Shown here in pieces: positions 52,296 to 60,798 of a stretch of DNA of 64,000 nt. Position numbers and translations under genes: made by a program. Numbering within the stretch: the stretch's first letter is position 1; each line of letters starts with the position of its first letter. This DNA is from Microbacterium sp. VKM Ac-2923 (lineage in GTDB: Bacteria > Actinomycetota > Actinomycetes > Actinomycetales > Microbacteriaceae). The stretch covers positions 1-64,000 of the forward strand of contig NZ_JALGRP010000004.1 of the NCBI RefSeq assembly GCF_022815605.1, given 5' to 3'. The notes under the pieces were generated by a model that saw only the letters and a program-made list of their open reading frames with translations, was not told the origin of the DNA and did not search any database.

Positions 52296-52916
52296 TCAGC
52301 GCAGGATGCCGAGCGCCCGCGCCGCCGACACCGCAGCGGTGCGGGAGGACACGCCGAGCTTCGAGAACACGTGCGCGAGGTGCGACTTCACCGTCGCATC
52401 GGTGATGTGCAGCCCACGGGCCACGTCAGCATTGGACGCTCCGCGGGCGACCAGACGCAGCACCTCGATCTCGCGCACCGACAACGTCACCCGCGGTTCG
52501 CGCAGGCGGGCGAGCAGGCGGCCGGCGATGGAGGGGGCCAGGGCGCTCTGGCCGGAGGCCGCCGCGCGGACGCCCGCGAGCAGCTCGTGGGGAGGGGCGT
52601 CTTTGAGGAGGTAACCGCTGGCCCCCGCCTCGACGGCCCCGAGGATGTCGCCGTCGGTGTCGTAGTTGGTCAGGACGAGGACGTACGGAGGGGCGGCCAA
52701 CGCGCGCACCCGCCGAGTGGCATCGGCTCCGGCGGCGCGATCGCCGAACTGCAGGTCCATGAGCACGAGCTCGGGTGCGAGCTCGTCGGCGAGGGCCACG
52801 GCCTCATCGGGCGTAGCGGCCTCGCCGACCACGTCGATGTCGGCCTCGGCATCCAGCAGCGCCCGCACGCCCGCCCGCACAACCGGGTGGTCGTCGGCGA
52901 TGACGACGCGGATCAC
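52296..52916 (-). CDS. Two-component response regulator, NarL/LuxR type
   Basis: A 206-residue regulator. The receiver domain has Asp8/Asp9 ([13 protein letters not shown]), phospho-acceptor Asp54 (LVLMDLQFG) and Lys in YLLKDAPP. The C-terminal LuxR helix-turn-helix is [20 protein letters not shown] with [19 protein letters not shown]. Start is GTG, overlapping the kinase stop by four bases. It forms a pair with the histidine kinase and is divergent from an ABC exporter, as in the heme-responsive ChrSA/HrtBA systems of corynebacteria. It is likely to control that exporter. Confidence 0.92.
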   Translation of the reverse strand: MIRVVIADDHPVVRAGVRALLDAEADIDVVGEAATPDEAVALADELAPELVLMDLQFGDRAAGADATRRVRALAAPPYVLVLTNYDTDGDILGAVEAGASGYLLKDAPPHELLAGVRAAASGQSALAPSIAGRLLARLREPRVTLSVREIEVLRLVARGASNADVARGLHITDATVKSHLAHVFSKLGVSSRTAAVSAARALGILR

Positions 52917-54076
52917 GGCGCACCGGCCGGCAGCGTCGCCGTGATCGTCGTCCCCGCGCCGGGGGCGCTGACGACGTCGAGGCGACCGTCGAGCTGGTCG
53001 ACGCGTTCCCGCATGGCGCGCAGGCCGAAGGAATCGGTCGCGGATGCCGCCCGCTCGGCCACGCGCGGATCGAACCCCGCGCCGTCGTCGGCGATCTCGA
53101 GACGCACCGCGTCGTCGGCCCGCTCGAGTCGGATGCCGACTCGGCCGGCGCGAGCGTGCTGCGCGACGTTCGCGAGAGCACCCTGCGCGACGCGCAGCAG
53201 GGCCGTCTGCGCATCCATGGGTAGCGCCAGCTCCCGCGACACCTCGACGGTGACCGCCGCGCCCTCGCGCGCACCCCAGCCCTCGGCGAGACGGTGGAGC
53301 GCCGCCCCCAGTCCGCTGTCGAGGCTCGGAGGCGCGAGCTCGCGGATGAAGCGCCGGGTCTCGGCGAGTCCGTCGGCCGCCGCACGCCGTGCGAGGCGCA
53401 CGTGCTCGATACCCGGGCCCGTGGCATCCGCCCGCTCCGCCGCGTGCAGCAGCATCTGGATGCTCGACAGGCCCTGCGCCACGGTGTCGTGGATCTCGCG
53501 GGCCAGGCGCGCGCGTTCGGCGAGCACCCCCTGCTCGCGTTCCGCCGCGGCGAGCCGGTCGCGCGTGGCGATCAGTTCGGTCATGAGCGCCTCGCGCTCG
53601 GCCGCGCGGCGCTCGAGGGCGGCGTAGCCGAGGCCGATCAGCAGGGCCACCCCCGCACCGACCACCGGTCCCACGACCCCGCCGACCGTCAGACCGCCGT
53701 GCACGGCGAAAGCCCCGATGGTCAGCGCGGTGGTGGCTACGACCGCGAGCGGACCGACAACCCCGGGGAGCAGGTGCAGGTAGAGGAAGAAGAGCGGGAA
53801 GACGAGGTAGGCCGCCTCGGGAACGAGCCACACGAGAGCCGCCCACACGCCGCTCAGCGCCGCGAGCCACGCGATCGCGGCGCCGGAGCGGCCCGCGCGC
53901 GGGAGCACGAGACCCGCCAGGTAGAGCACACCGAGCACCCCCGCGAGCAGCAGGGCGATGACCGGCGCGCCCGTCAGCAGCACCCGCACGACGACCAGCG
54001 CGAGCAGTCCGCCGAACAGCACGTGCAGACCCGCGCGAAGGCCCGCGAAGACCGGGGCGAGGGTGCGGTGGGGCAT
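52913..54076 (-). CDS. Two-component sensor histidine kinase (HisKA_3 type)
   Basis: A 387-residue membrane kinase. Six N-terminal helices within residues 10-155 have very short loops, suggesting an intramembrane ligand sensor. They are followed by the HisKA_3 dimerisation helix with His196 in [17 protein letters not shown], then a HATPase_c domain ([33 protein letters not shown]). The layout is that of HrrS/ChrS-like heme sensors. The start at 54076 has tagcct 11-16 bases upstream; an in-frame ATG at 54118 is the alternative. Confidence 0.9.
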   Translation of the reverse strand: MPHRTLAPVFAGLRAGLHVLFGGLLALVVVRVLLTGAPVIALLLAGVLGVLYLAGLVLPRAGRSGAAIAWLAALSGVWAALVWLVPEAAYLVFPLFFLYLHLLPGVVGPLAVVATTALTIGAFAVHGGLTVGGVVGPVVGAGVALLIGLGYAALERRAAEREALMTELIATRDRLAAAEREQGVLAERARLAREIHDTVAQGLSSIQMLLHAAERADATGPGIEHVRLARRAAADGLAETRRFIRELAPPSLDSGLGAALHRLAEGWGAREGAAVTVEVSRELALPMDAQTALLRVAQGALANVAQHARAGRVGIRLERADDAVRLEIADDGAGFDPRVAERAASATDSFGLRAMRERVDQLDGRLDVVSAPGAGTTITATLPAGAP

Positions 54077-54220
54077 GTCGGAGTCCAGGCTACGGATGCC
54101 GCGGCCCCGGCGGATCATCCGAAAGGTGGAGGGGGAGTTCGCCCGGGCCGCCGATGACCCGCCGACGCCTCACCACGAGGCTGGGGAAGCCGGCGAGATC
54201 CACCGGCGGAAGGAGGCGAC

Positions 54221-55282
54221 GTGTACGTCGCATGGCGCGATCTGCGTTTCGCCCGCGGGCGATTCGCCCTCATCGGGGCTGTCGTCGCCCTCATCACCCT
54301 GCTCGTCGGCTTCCTCTCGGGGCTCACCGGGGGACTCGCCGCGCAAAACGTCTCGGCCGTGCTCGCGCTGCCCGGTGACCGGCTCGTGCTGCAGCCCGCC
54401 GGGGCGACGACGGCCACCTTCGCCGACTCGGCGATCGACGACGCCACGGTCGCCGCGTGGCGAGACGCCGCGGGCGTCGCTCGCGTCGACCCGGTCGGCA
54501 TCCGGCAGACACGCGCCGAGGGCCCGGGGGCCGCGGGCGCCGTCGCGCTCTTCGGCCTCGACGCGGGGACCCGCTTCCCCGCCCCCACCCGCGACGGCGA
54601 GGTCGTGCTCTCGGCGGGTGCCGCCGAGACGCTGGGAGCCGCCGTCGGCGACACGGTCGCGGTCGCGGGGTCGACCTACGCGGTCTCGGCGATCGGCGAC
54701 GACCTCTCGTACAGCCACACCCCGGTCATCTCCCTCACCCCGTCGGCCTGGCGCGCGCTCGACGAAAGCCTCGGCGGCACGGGCACCGCGACCGTGCTCG
54801 CCGTGTCGGGGGAACCAGCGTGGGACGCCGTCGCCGCCGACACCGGCACGGTGGCATCCACCCCGCTCTCGAGCCTGACGGCGCTGCCCACCTTCCGCTC
54901 CGAGATCGGTTCGCTGGCCCTGATGATCGCGATGCTTTTCGGCGTCTCGGCGCTCGTCGTCGGTGCGTTCTTCACGGTCTGGACCATGCAACGGGCGGGT
55001 GACATCGCGGTGCTGAAAGCCCTCGGAGCGAGCACCCCGGCGCTCGTCCGCGACGCGCTCGGTCAGGCCCTCGTCGTGCTCGTGCTGGGGGTCGGGGTCG
55101 GCATCGGGCTCACCGCGGCGCTCGGGACGCTCGCCGGCGGAGCGCTGCCGTTCGTCCTCGGTCCGCTCACGACCCTCGCCCCCGCGCTCGTCATGATCGT
55201 GCTGGGACTGATCGGTGCGGCCGTGTCGCTGCGCACCGTCACCACCTCCGATCCCCTCACCGCTCTCGGGAGCACACGATGA
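54221..55282 (+). CDS. ABC transporter permease, FtsX/MacB-HrtB type
   Basis: A 353-residue permease with one N-terminal helix (ALIGAVVALITLLVGFLSGL), a large extracytoplasmic domain of about 190 residues, and three C-terminal helices, the FtsX fold seen in HrtB and MacB. Start is GTG with ggagg six bases upstream. The ATPase gene starts within its stop (ATGA). Divergence from a two-component system suggests export of a toxic hydrophobic molecule such as heme; an antimicrobial peptide is the main alternative. Confidence 0.9.
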   Translation: MYVAWRDLRFARGRFALIGAVVALITLLVGFLSGLTGGLAAQNVSAVLALPGDRLVLQPAGATTATFADSAIDDATVAAWRDAAGVARVDPVGIRQTRAEGPGAAGAVALFGLDAGTRFPAPTRDGEVVLSAGAAETLGAAVGDTVAVAGSTYAVSAIGDDLSYSHTPVISLTPSAWRALDESLGGTGTATVLAVSGEPAWDAVAADTGTVASTPLSSLTALPTFRSEIGSLALMIAMLFGVSALVVGAFFTVWTMQRAGDIAVLKALGASTPALVRDALGQALVVLVLGVGVGIGLTAALGTLAGGALPFVLGPLTTLAPALVMIVLGLIGAAVSLRTVTTSDPLTALGSTR

Positions 55283-55971
55283 TCCTTCTCGACGACGTCA
55301 CCCTCACCTATCCCGACGGCGATGCGCGCGTCACCGCGGTCGACCACGTCACGCTCGAGGGCCGCCCGGGGGTCCTCACCGGGATCACCGGCCCCTCGGG
55401 CTCCGGCAAATCGAGCCTTCTCGCCCTCGCCGCCACCCTGGTGCGTCCCGACTCCGGACGCGTCGTCGTCGACGGCGTGGAGGCCACCGACCTCAGCGCC
55501 GCGGGGCGCACGACCCTCCGCCGCGAGCGCATCGGAATCGTCTTCCAGCAGCCGCAGCTCCTGCCCGCCCTCACCGTCCGCGAGCAGCTGCGCGTGATGG
55601 CCGAGCTCGGCGGGCGGGGCCGACGGGAGCGGCGCGCCGAGGTCCGCGGACGCGTCGACGAGATCCTGGATGCCGTGGGCCTCGGCGCCCACGGCGATCG
55701 ACGACCCGCCCAGCTGTCGGGCGGGCAGCGCCAACGCGTCGCCATCGCCCGCGCACTCGTGCACGACCCGCGCGTGCTGCTCGTCGACGAGCCGACCAGT
55801 GCGCTCGACACGGCACGCGGGGCCGAGATCATGGCGCTGATCGCCCGCCTGACCCGCGAGCGGGGGACGGCCACGCTTCTCGTCACCCACGACGTCGTAC
55901 ACGCGGGGACGCTCGACGAGACGGTCGAGGTCGTCGACGGACGTGCCCGTCTCGTCGCGGCGCCGGTCTGA
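55279..55971 (+). CDS. ABC transporter ATP-binding protein (HrtA/MacB type)
   Basis: A 230-residue ATPase. Walker A is GPSGSGKSS (residues 38-46), the Q-loop is VFQQPQLLPALTV, the signature LSGGQRQRVAIARAL, Walker B VLLVDEPTSALD, and the H-loop LLVTHD. It couples ATP hydrolysis to the FtsX-type permease encoded just upstream with a four-base overlap. The lack of extra domains fits the LolD/MacB/HrtA group. Confidence 0.93.
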   Translation: MILLDDVTLTYPDGDARVTAVDHVTLEGRPGVLTGITGPSGSGKSSLLALAATLVRPDSGRVVVDGVEATDLSAAGRTTLRRERIGIVFQQPQLLPALTVREQLRVMAELGGRGRRERRAEVRGRVDEILDAVGLGAHGDRRPAQLSGGQRQRVAIARALVHDPRVLLVDEPTSALDTARGAEIMALIARLTRERGTATLLVTHDVVHAGTLDETVEVVDGRARLVAAPV

Positions 55972-55988
55972 ATCCGACGCGGTGGACC

Positions 55989-56348
55989 TCACCAGCCGAA
56001 GCTGTTGAACCAGTCCCGTCGCCGGTCGGCCTCTTCACGCGTCTCGTCGCCGCGCCACGAATCGTGCGGGGCGAGCACACCGTTCACGGGTGCGACGAAC
56101 GCCCAGCAGACCGGGCAGAGCGCCCGCCCGCCGGGGTAACCGTCGGGGAGGGTGGGAGCCGGTGCCGCCGGCTCCCCCGCCCCGGTGCACGCGGGCGGGT
56201 CGGCCTGCAGGTCGCTCCACAGCAGACGTCCGCCCGTGCGGTGGTGCAGGCCACGGTGGCCGTCCTCACGGGTGCAGATCTCGCCGTTTCTTCGGCTCAG
56301 ACACAGTCTCCGCGCGGCGCCCGGCAGTGCCGCCAGCGTTTTCGTCAT
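55989..56348 (-). CDS. Hypothetical cysteine/histidine-rich protein, 119 aa
   Basis: A small soluble protein with a possible zinc-binding arrangement: RLCLSRRNGEICTREDGHRG with GLHHR following, then CTGAG and CPVCWAF. The first block is like the C-x-L...GH-x-G-x-H motif seen in many short actinobacterial proteins. The C-terminus is charged (DETREEADRRRDWFNSFGW). It converges with the ABC ATPase gene (17-bp gap) and is divergent from csoR. Function unknown. Confidence 0.6.
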   Translation of the reverse strand: MTKTLAALPGAARRLCLSRRNGEICTREDGHRGLHHRTGGRLLWSDLQADPPACTGAGEPAAPAPTLPDGYPGGRALCPVCWAFVAPVNGVLAPHDSWRGDETREEADRRRDWFNSFGW

Positions 56349-56525
56349 CTTCAGATTGTCTCCGCTGCGAGCGCAGCGGCGGCAGGGCCGGGATGCGCAC
56401 GGGGCGATGGGGTCCGGTGGGGAAAGGTTCGGCGGTCATCTTCGACCACCACCGGTACGACGGTTGTGCATGTCGACCTCCTGATGTTCCGACCATCTCC
56501 CGCCGAAGGTCCGGAGCCGAGGGGG

Positions 56526-56569
56526 TTGACAGGATCGGGGACGATGCTAGGCATACCCCACGGGGGTAT
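56526..56569 (+). promoter_or_regulatory. csoR promoter with CsoR operator
   Basis: ttgaca at 56526-56531 and taggca at 56548-56553 (16-bp spacing) form a promoter. The palindrome atacccca-cgggggtat at 56553-56569 overlaps its start, and matches the known CsoR operator form (TAxCCC...GGGTA). Copper-bound CsoR releases this site, so the csoR-chaperone operon should be autoregulated. Confidence 0.8.
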
Positions 56570-56579
56570 CATTGCCGCC

Positions 56580-56861
56580 ATGCACGGATACGAGGGCAAC
56601 AAGGACGACCTCTTGAAGCGCCTCCGCCGCGCGGAGGGACAGGTGCGCGGCATCGCGCGCATGGTGGACGACGACCAGTACTGCATCGACATCCTGACCC
56701 AGGTGTCAGCGGTCACCAAGGCTCTCGAGAACGTCGCCCTTTCGCTGCTCGACGATCACCTGTCGCACTGCGTCGCCGAGGCTGCGGCCCAGGGCGGGCC
56801 CGTCGCCGAAGAGAAACTCAAAGAAGCCAACCAGGCCATCGCCCGGCTGGTCCGTTCGTGA
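56580..56861 (+). CDS. csoR: CsoR family copper-sensing repressor
   Basis: A 93-residue all-helical DUF156 regulator. The Cu(I) ligands are Cys35 (YCIDIL), His60 and Cys64 (DDHLSHC), the C-H-C set of true copper sensors as opposed to the RcnR/FrmR sets. The N-terminal LLKRLRRAEGQVRGIARMV is the DNA-binding helix. It is followed 12 bp later by the chaperone gene in one operon. The ATG at 56580 directly follows the operator region. Confidence 0.93.
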   Translation: MHGYEGNKDDLLKRLRRAEGQVRGIARMVDDDQYCIDILTQVSAVTKALENVALSLLDDHLSHCVAEAAAQGGPVAEEKLKEANQAIARLVRS

Positions 56862-56872
56862 AGGAGACTCCT

Positions 56873-57217
56873 ATGACCGAGCAGCGAATCGACCTCGGCC
56901 TGAGCGCCACGACCCCCGTCTCCGGCGGATGCAGCGACGGGTGCGGGTGCGGCGCCGGGGGCGTGGCATCCACGCCGACGACGCAGAACCTGACGGCGCA
57001 GGCCGCGACGAGCGAGCTCCGCGTCGAGGGCATGACGTGTGGCCACTGCGTGCGCGCGGTCACCGAGGAACTCACGGCGCTGGACGGCGTCGAAGTCGTC
57101 GATGTCGATCTGCACGACGGAGGTGTCTCGGTCGTGCGCATCGCATCGACGGGGGCGGCGAGCGACGACGACCTCGCGGCGGCGATCGACGAGGCCGGTT
57201 ACACACTCGCGCGCTGA
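56873..57217 (+). CDS. Heavy-metal-associated (CopZ-like) copper chaperone
   Basis: A 114-residue protein. The HMA domain with GMTCGHCV (Cys56, Cys59) covers residues 48-114. It is preceded by a Cys-rich N-terminal tail (GGCSDGCGCGAGG, Cys20, Cys24, Cys26) that probably adds metal ligands. ATG at 56873 follows aaggag by six bases. It is the second gene after csoR. No copper ATPase follows in the operon, which is unusual. Confidence 0.9.
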   Translation: MTEQRIDLGLSATTPVSGGCSDGCGCGAGGVASTPTTQNLTAQAATSELRVEGMTCGHCVRAVTEELTALDGVEVVDVDLHDGGVSVVRIASTGAASDDDLAAAIDEAGYTLAR

Positions 57218-57234
57218 GCGGCCGCGTGCCGGCG

Positions 57235-57525
57235 TCAGAGCACGCCGCGAACGAGCACGTCGACAGCCGCGTGGAAGGTGACGTGCTGCGACACCTCGAC
57301 CGCGCGGTCGTACCGTGCTCCACCGAGGGCGACGAACACCGCGCCCACGACCTCGACGTAGCCGACGATGTAGCCGCCGCGGCTGACCTCGTAGAGGTCG
57401 AGGTCGATCCGCGTCCAGGGGATCTCCGTCGGAGCCCCAGTCGACACCGTGGGGACGGGACCGGAAACGAGGGGACGGGCTGCCTTCGACGAACCCCGGC
57501 GGCTGAGCGGTGCTTCCATGACCAT
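57235..57525 (-). CDS. Hypothetical protein, 96 aa
   Basis: Begins MVMEAPLSRRGSSKAARPLV and has a hydrophobic beta-rich centre (IDLDLYEVSRGGYIVGYVEV, VVGAVFVALGGARYDRAVEV). No membrane helix or signal peptide is clear. The start at 57525 has aaggag eight bases upstream. A CGTCAAG variant of the TGTCAAG motif precedes it with the same 27-bp spacing to cactct. Its stop lies 17 bp from that of the convergent copper chaperone. Function unknown. Confidence 0.6.
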   Translation of the reverse strand: MVMEAPLSRRGSSKAARPLVSGPVPTVSTGAPTEIPWTRIDLDLYEVSRGGYIVGYVEVVGAVFVALGGARYDRAVEVSQHVTFHAAVDVLVRGVL

Positions 57526-57558
57526 GCGAGAACTCCTTCGGTCGTCCGGGGTGTTCTC

Positions 57559-57598
57559 AGAGTGGAGCGTCGAGCCGGGAAGTGTCCCGGGCTTGACG
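57559..57598 (-). promoter_or_regulatory. Variant TGTCAAG-N27 motif upstream of the 96-aa gene
   Basis: On the minus strand cgtcaag (57598-57592), one mismatch from TGTCAAG, is followed after exactly 27 bp by cactct (57564-57559). The ATG is 33 bp farther. Confidence 0.3.
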
Positions 57599-57625
57599 GA
57601 TCCTCAGCACCGCATTAGCCGTACG

Positions 57626-58171
57626 CTACCCGGCTGAGCGGGCGGGCCTACCGCGACGGGGACGGTCCTCGGACAGCTCGAACGGGGTCGCCCCGACCGT
57701 CAGCGCCGCGACCTCATCGAGCCATCGCAGGTCGGCGTCGAGCCGCGCGCGCCGGGCCGCACGGACGATCGCTGCGGGCACGGCATCCGGGTCTTCGGTC
57801 TCGGACTCGGCCAGGGCCGCACGAACGGCCGCGCGCTGGGTGAACAGGATGCCGCCGATGTCGGCACCCGGCAGCGTCACCGCCAGGGCGATCTTCAGCG
57901 CGACGTCGTCGCGTCCCTCGGCCAGCGATGCGGTGGACAGCCACGCGCGGGTCTCGACGCGACCGGCTTCCGTCGGCTCCCACAGCACGCGCGCCTCGTC
58001 GTCGACGCCGGCGCCGGTCACCAACCCGTCGCGCTCGAGGCGCTCGAGCGTCGTGTACACCTGCCCGACGTTGACCCGCGCGCCCGTGCGCCGCTCGTAC
58101 TCGGCGCGCAGCTGAGAGCCGTAGCAGGCGCCGCGATCGAGGATCGCGAGCAGGCTCAGACGGACGGACAC
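57626..58171 (-). CDS. PadR family transcriptional regulator
   Basis: A 181-residue regulator. The PadR winged helix is SLLAILDRGACYGSQLRAEY with VNVGQVYTTLERLERDGLV, followed by a C-terminal dimerisation region with a helix pair (AESETEDPDAVPAAIVRAAR). Start is GTG with gggagg upstream. It is divergent from cydABDC with 132 bp between starts, so it may control the oxidase operon or itself. The open frame continues another 2.6 kb upstream only as an antisense artefact of cydAB. Confidence 0.87.
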   Translation of the reverse strand: MSVRLSLLAILDRGACYGSQLRAEYERRTGARVNVGQVYTTLERLERDGLVTGAGVDDEARVLWEPTEAGRVETRAWLSTASLAEGRDDVALKIALAVTLPGADIGGILFTQRAAVRAALAESETEDPDAVPAAIVRAARRARLDADLRWLDEVAALTVGATPFELSEDRPRRGRPARSAG

Positions 58172-58262
58172 GGGCGCCTCCCGGCGGGTTGAAAATGGCT
58201 TGCCGAGTATATCGTTCGACGCCGAGGGATCCCCCGACGCGCCGGAGAGCCCCGGCGTACCA

Positions 58263-58277
58263 TGTGGTCTGACCACA
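58263..58277. promoter_or_regulatory. Palindromic operator upstream of cydA
   Basis: TGTGGTC-T-GACCACA is a perfect 7+1+7 palindrome 26 bp before the cydA ATG. Its core, TGGTCnGACCA, is the form bound by GntR/FadR-type repressors. No GntR gene is in the window; the divergent PadR regulator is another candidate. Confidence 0.6.
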
Positions 58278-58303
58278 CAATCCGGTTTGATCGGAGGCTC
58301 CCG

Positions 58304-59743
58304 ATGGAGTGGCTCGACCCCCTCGCCCTCGCCCGCTGGCAGTTCGGGTTGACGACGCTGTACCACTTCCTGTTCGTGCCCCTGACGCTCGGCATGTCGC
58401 TGATCGTGGCCGTCTTCCAGACCGTCTGGTACCGCACGGGAGACGTCCGGTGGCTGCACATCACGCGCTTCTTCGGGAAGATCTTCCTGATCAACTTCGC
58501 CATGGGCGTGGTCACCGGCATCGTGCAGGAGTTCCAGTTCGGCATGAACTGGTCGGCGTACTCGCGCTTCGTCGGCGATGTCTTCGGCGCCCCGCTCGCC
58601 TTCGAGGGGCTGCTCGCGTTCTTCCTCGAGGCGACCTTCATCGGCCTGTGGATCTTCGGGTGGGACAAGCTCCCCCGCCTCGCCCACCTCGCGAGCATCT
58701 GGATGGCGTCGATCGGCGCCACCCTCTCGGCGTACTTCATCATCGCCGCCAACGCGTTCATGCAGAACCCGGTCGGCTACCAGATGTCGGCCGAGGGTCA
58801 CCGCGCCGAACTCGTCGACTTCTGGGCCCTGCTCACCAACCCCGTCGCCCTCGCCGCCTTCCCGCACACCATCTTCGCGGGCTGGATGTTCGCCGCCATG
58901 ATCGTCGTCGCCATCTCGGCCTGGCACCTGGCGCGGGGGCGGAACGTCGACATGATGCGCAAGACCCTGCGCTTCGGCCTGTGGTCGACGGTGGTGTCGT
59001 TCGCGCTCGTCGCGATCGTCGGCGACCAGCTGAGCCTGGTCATGGTGGCCACCCAGCCGATGAAGATGGCCGCGGCCGAGGCGACCTTCAACACCGTCTG
59101 CGGAGCGGATGCCTCGTTCTCGATCTTCACGCTCGGAACCCCCGACGGCACGAGCGAGCTGTTCTCGATCCGGGTGCCGTTCCTGCTGAGCCTGCTGTCG
59201 ACCCACTCGCTCGACGGGTGCGTGGAGGGGATCAACGACCTCAACACGCTCTACAGCCAGCAGCTGTTCCCGCAGTTCGCCGACCAAGTCGACGGCAACT
59301 TCGCCCCCGTGCTGTGGGTCACCTACTGGGCGTTCCGCTGGATGATCGCGCTCGGCGGCATCGCCGCGCTGGTGTGCGTCGCGGGCCTGTGGGTCACGCG
59401 CAAGAAGGCGACCCGCCCCGTCGCGCCGTGGATGTGGCGCGTGGCCATCTGGGCCGCTCCCCTGCCGATGCTCGCGAGCCTCGTCGGCTGGGTGTTCACC
59501 GAGATGGGCCGTCAGCCCTGGATCGTCTTCGGTCTCATGCTCACTGAAGACGGCGTCTCGCCGAGCGTCCCCGGCTGGAGCGTGCTCATCTCGCTGGTGG
59601 CGTTCACCCTCGTGTACGCCAGCCTCGCCGTCGTGGAGTTCGGACTCATCAAGAAGTACGCGCAGAAGGGCCCCGACCCCCTGCCCGACCCGGATGCCGT
59701 GCGCGACGACTCTATCGAGAACACCCCGACCACGGTCTACTAG
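58304..59743 (+). CDS. cydA: Cytochrome bd ubiquinol oxidase subunit I
   Basis: A 479-residue membrane subunit holding hemes b558, b595 and d. Heme ligand His21 is in YHFLFVPLTLG; conserved segments include ARWQFG near the start and TEMGRQPWIVFG in the C-terminal part. It has the short Q-loop of Gram-positive enzymes. ATG at 58304 follows cggagg. It catalyses quinol oxidation and O2 reduction at high affinity. It heads cydA-B-D-C. Confidence 0.95.
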   Translation: MEWLDPLALARWQFGLTTLYHFLFVPLTLGMSLIVAVFQTVWYRTGDVRWLHITRFFGKIFLINFAMGVVTGIVQEFQFGMNWSAYSRFVGDVFGAPLAFEGLLAFFLEATFIGLWIFGWDKLPRLAHLASIWMASIGATLSAYFIIAANAFMQNPVGYQMSAEGHRAELVDFWALLTNPVALAAFPHTIFAGWMFAAMIVVAISAWHLARGRNVDMMRKTLRFGLWSTVVSFALVAIVGDQLSLVMVATQPMKMAAAEATFNTVCGADASFSIFTLGTPDGTSELFSIRVPFLLSLLSTHSLDGCVEGINDLNTLYSQQLFPQFADQVDGNFAPVLWVTYWAFRWMIALGGIAALVCVAGLWVTRKKATRPVAPWMWRVAIWAAPLPMLASLVGWVFTEMGRQPWIVFGLMLTEDGVSPSVPGWSVLISLVAFTLVYASLAVVEFGLIKKYAQKGPDPLPDPDAVRDDSIENTPTTVY

Positions 59744-59752
59744 GAGCTCATC

Positions 59753-60778
59753 ATGGATCTCGCGTACCTCTGGTTCTGGATCGTCGCCTTCCTCTTCGTC
59801 GGCTACTTCGTGCTCGACGGCTTCGACTTCGGCGTGGGCATGTCGATCCCCTTCCTCGGGAAGGACGACATCGCCCGCCGGCAGATCATCAACACGATCG
59901 GCCCCGTGTGGGACCTCAACGAGACGTGGGTCATCGTCGCGGGCGCCGCCCTGTTCGCCTCGTTCCCCGAGTGGTACGCGACGCTCTTCAGCGGCTTCTA
60001 CCTGCCGCTGCTGGTGATCCTGCTCGCGCTCATCGCCCGGGGCGTGTCGTTCGAGTATCGGCACCAGCGCGACTCGCTCCGCTGGAAGCGCTCGTTCGAC
60101 CGCATGATCTTCTTCGGGTCGGCAGCACCGGCGTTCCTCTGGGGCGTCGCCTTCGCGAACATCGTGCAGGGCGTGCCCCTGGATGCCGACCACGAGTACG
60201 TCGGCACCGTACTGACGCTGCTGAACCCGTACGGCATCCTGGGCGGGCTGACGACACTGACGCTGTTCTTCCTGCACGGGCTCTACTTCGTCGCGTTGAA
60301 GACCGACGGACAGGTGCGGGCCGATGCGCGCCGCCTCGCGGGACGCGCGGGTCTCGTGACCATCGCGCTTGCGGCACTGTTCCTGGCGTGGACCGTCGCG
60401 AATGCCGCCGACGCCCCGCTGTTCCTCGGGCTGGTGGGCCTGTCGGGAGTGGCCGCGCTCACGCTCATCGGTTCGTGGGTGGCCAACAGCCGCGACCGCG
60501 AGGGCACCGCCTTCGCCCTGGGCGCGGTGACCATCGTCGCAGCCGTCGCCGCCCTGTTCTTCGCCCTGTTCCCGAACGTCATGCCCTCGACCCTGGCTGA
60601 GGGATCCAGCCTCACGATCGACAACGCCTCGAGCACCGACTACACATTGACGATCATGAGCTGGGCGGCCCTGATCTTCCTGCCGCTGATCCTGGCCTAC
60701 CAGGGCTGGACGTACTGGGTGTTCCGCAAGCGCGTGACCCGCGCCCGCATCGAGAAGGCCGCGCTCGGCGCGCACTGA
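59753..60778 (+). CDS. cydB: Cytochrome bd ubiquinol oxidase subunit II
   Basis: A 341-residue subunit with eight or nine helices. It begins MDLAYLWFWIVAFLFVGYFV and has the family segment GFDFGVGMSIPFLGKDD and IGPVWDLNETWVIVAGAALF. It pairs with CydA. It starts nine bases after the cydA stop with ggag upstream, and cydD starts 20 bp after it. Confidence 0.95.
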   Translation: MDLAYLWFWIVAFLFVGYFVLDGFDFGVGMSIPFLGKDDIARRQIINTIGPVWDLNETWVIVAGAALFASFPEWYATLFSGFYLPLLVILLALIARGVSFEYRHQRDSLRWKRSFDRMIFFGSAAPAFLWGVAFANIVQGVPLDADHEYVGTVLTLLNPYGILGGLTTLTLFFLHGLYFVALKTDGQVRADARRLAGRAGLVTIALAALFLAWTVANAADAPLFLGLVGLSGVAALTLIGSWVANSRDREGTAFALGAVTIVAAVAALFFALFPNVMPSTLAEGSSLTIDNASSTDYTLTIMSWAALIFLPLILAYQGWTYWVFRKRVTRARIEKAALGAH

Positions 60779-60798
60779 CGCCCCCTGGACACCACCCC

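Noticed and set aside
57626..60775. A 1049-codon minus-strand open frame across cydA and cydB
   Set aside because: It is antisense to clear cydAB genes; only the last 181 codons, a PadR regulator with its own ribosome-binding site, are real. Long antisense frames are expected at this GC content.
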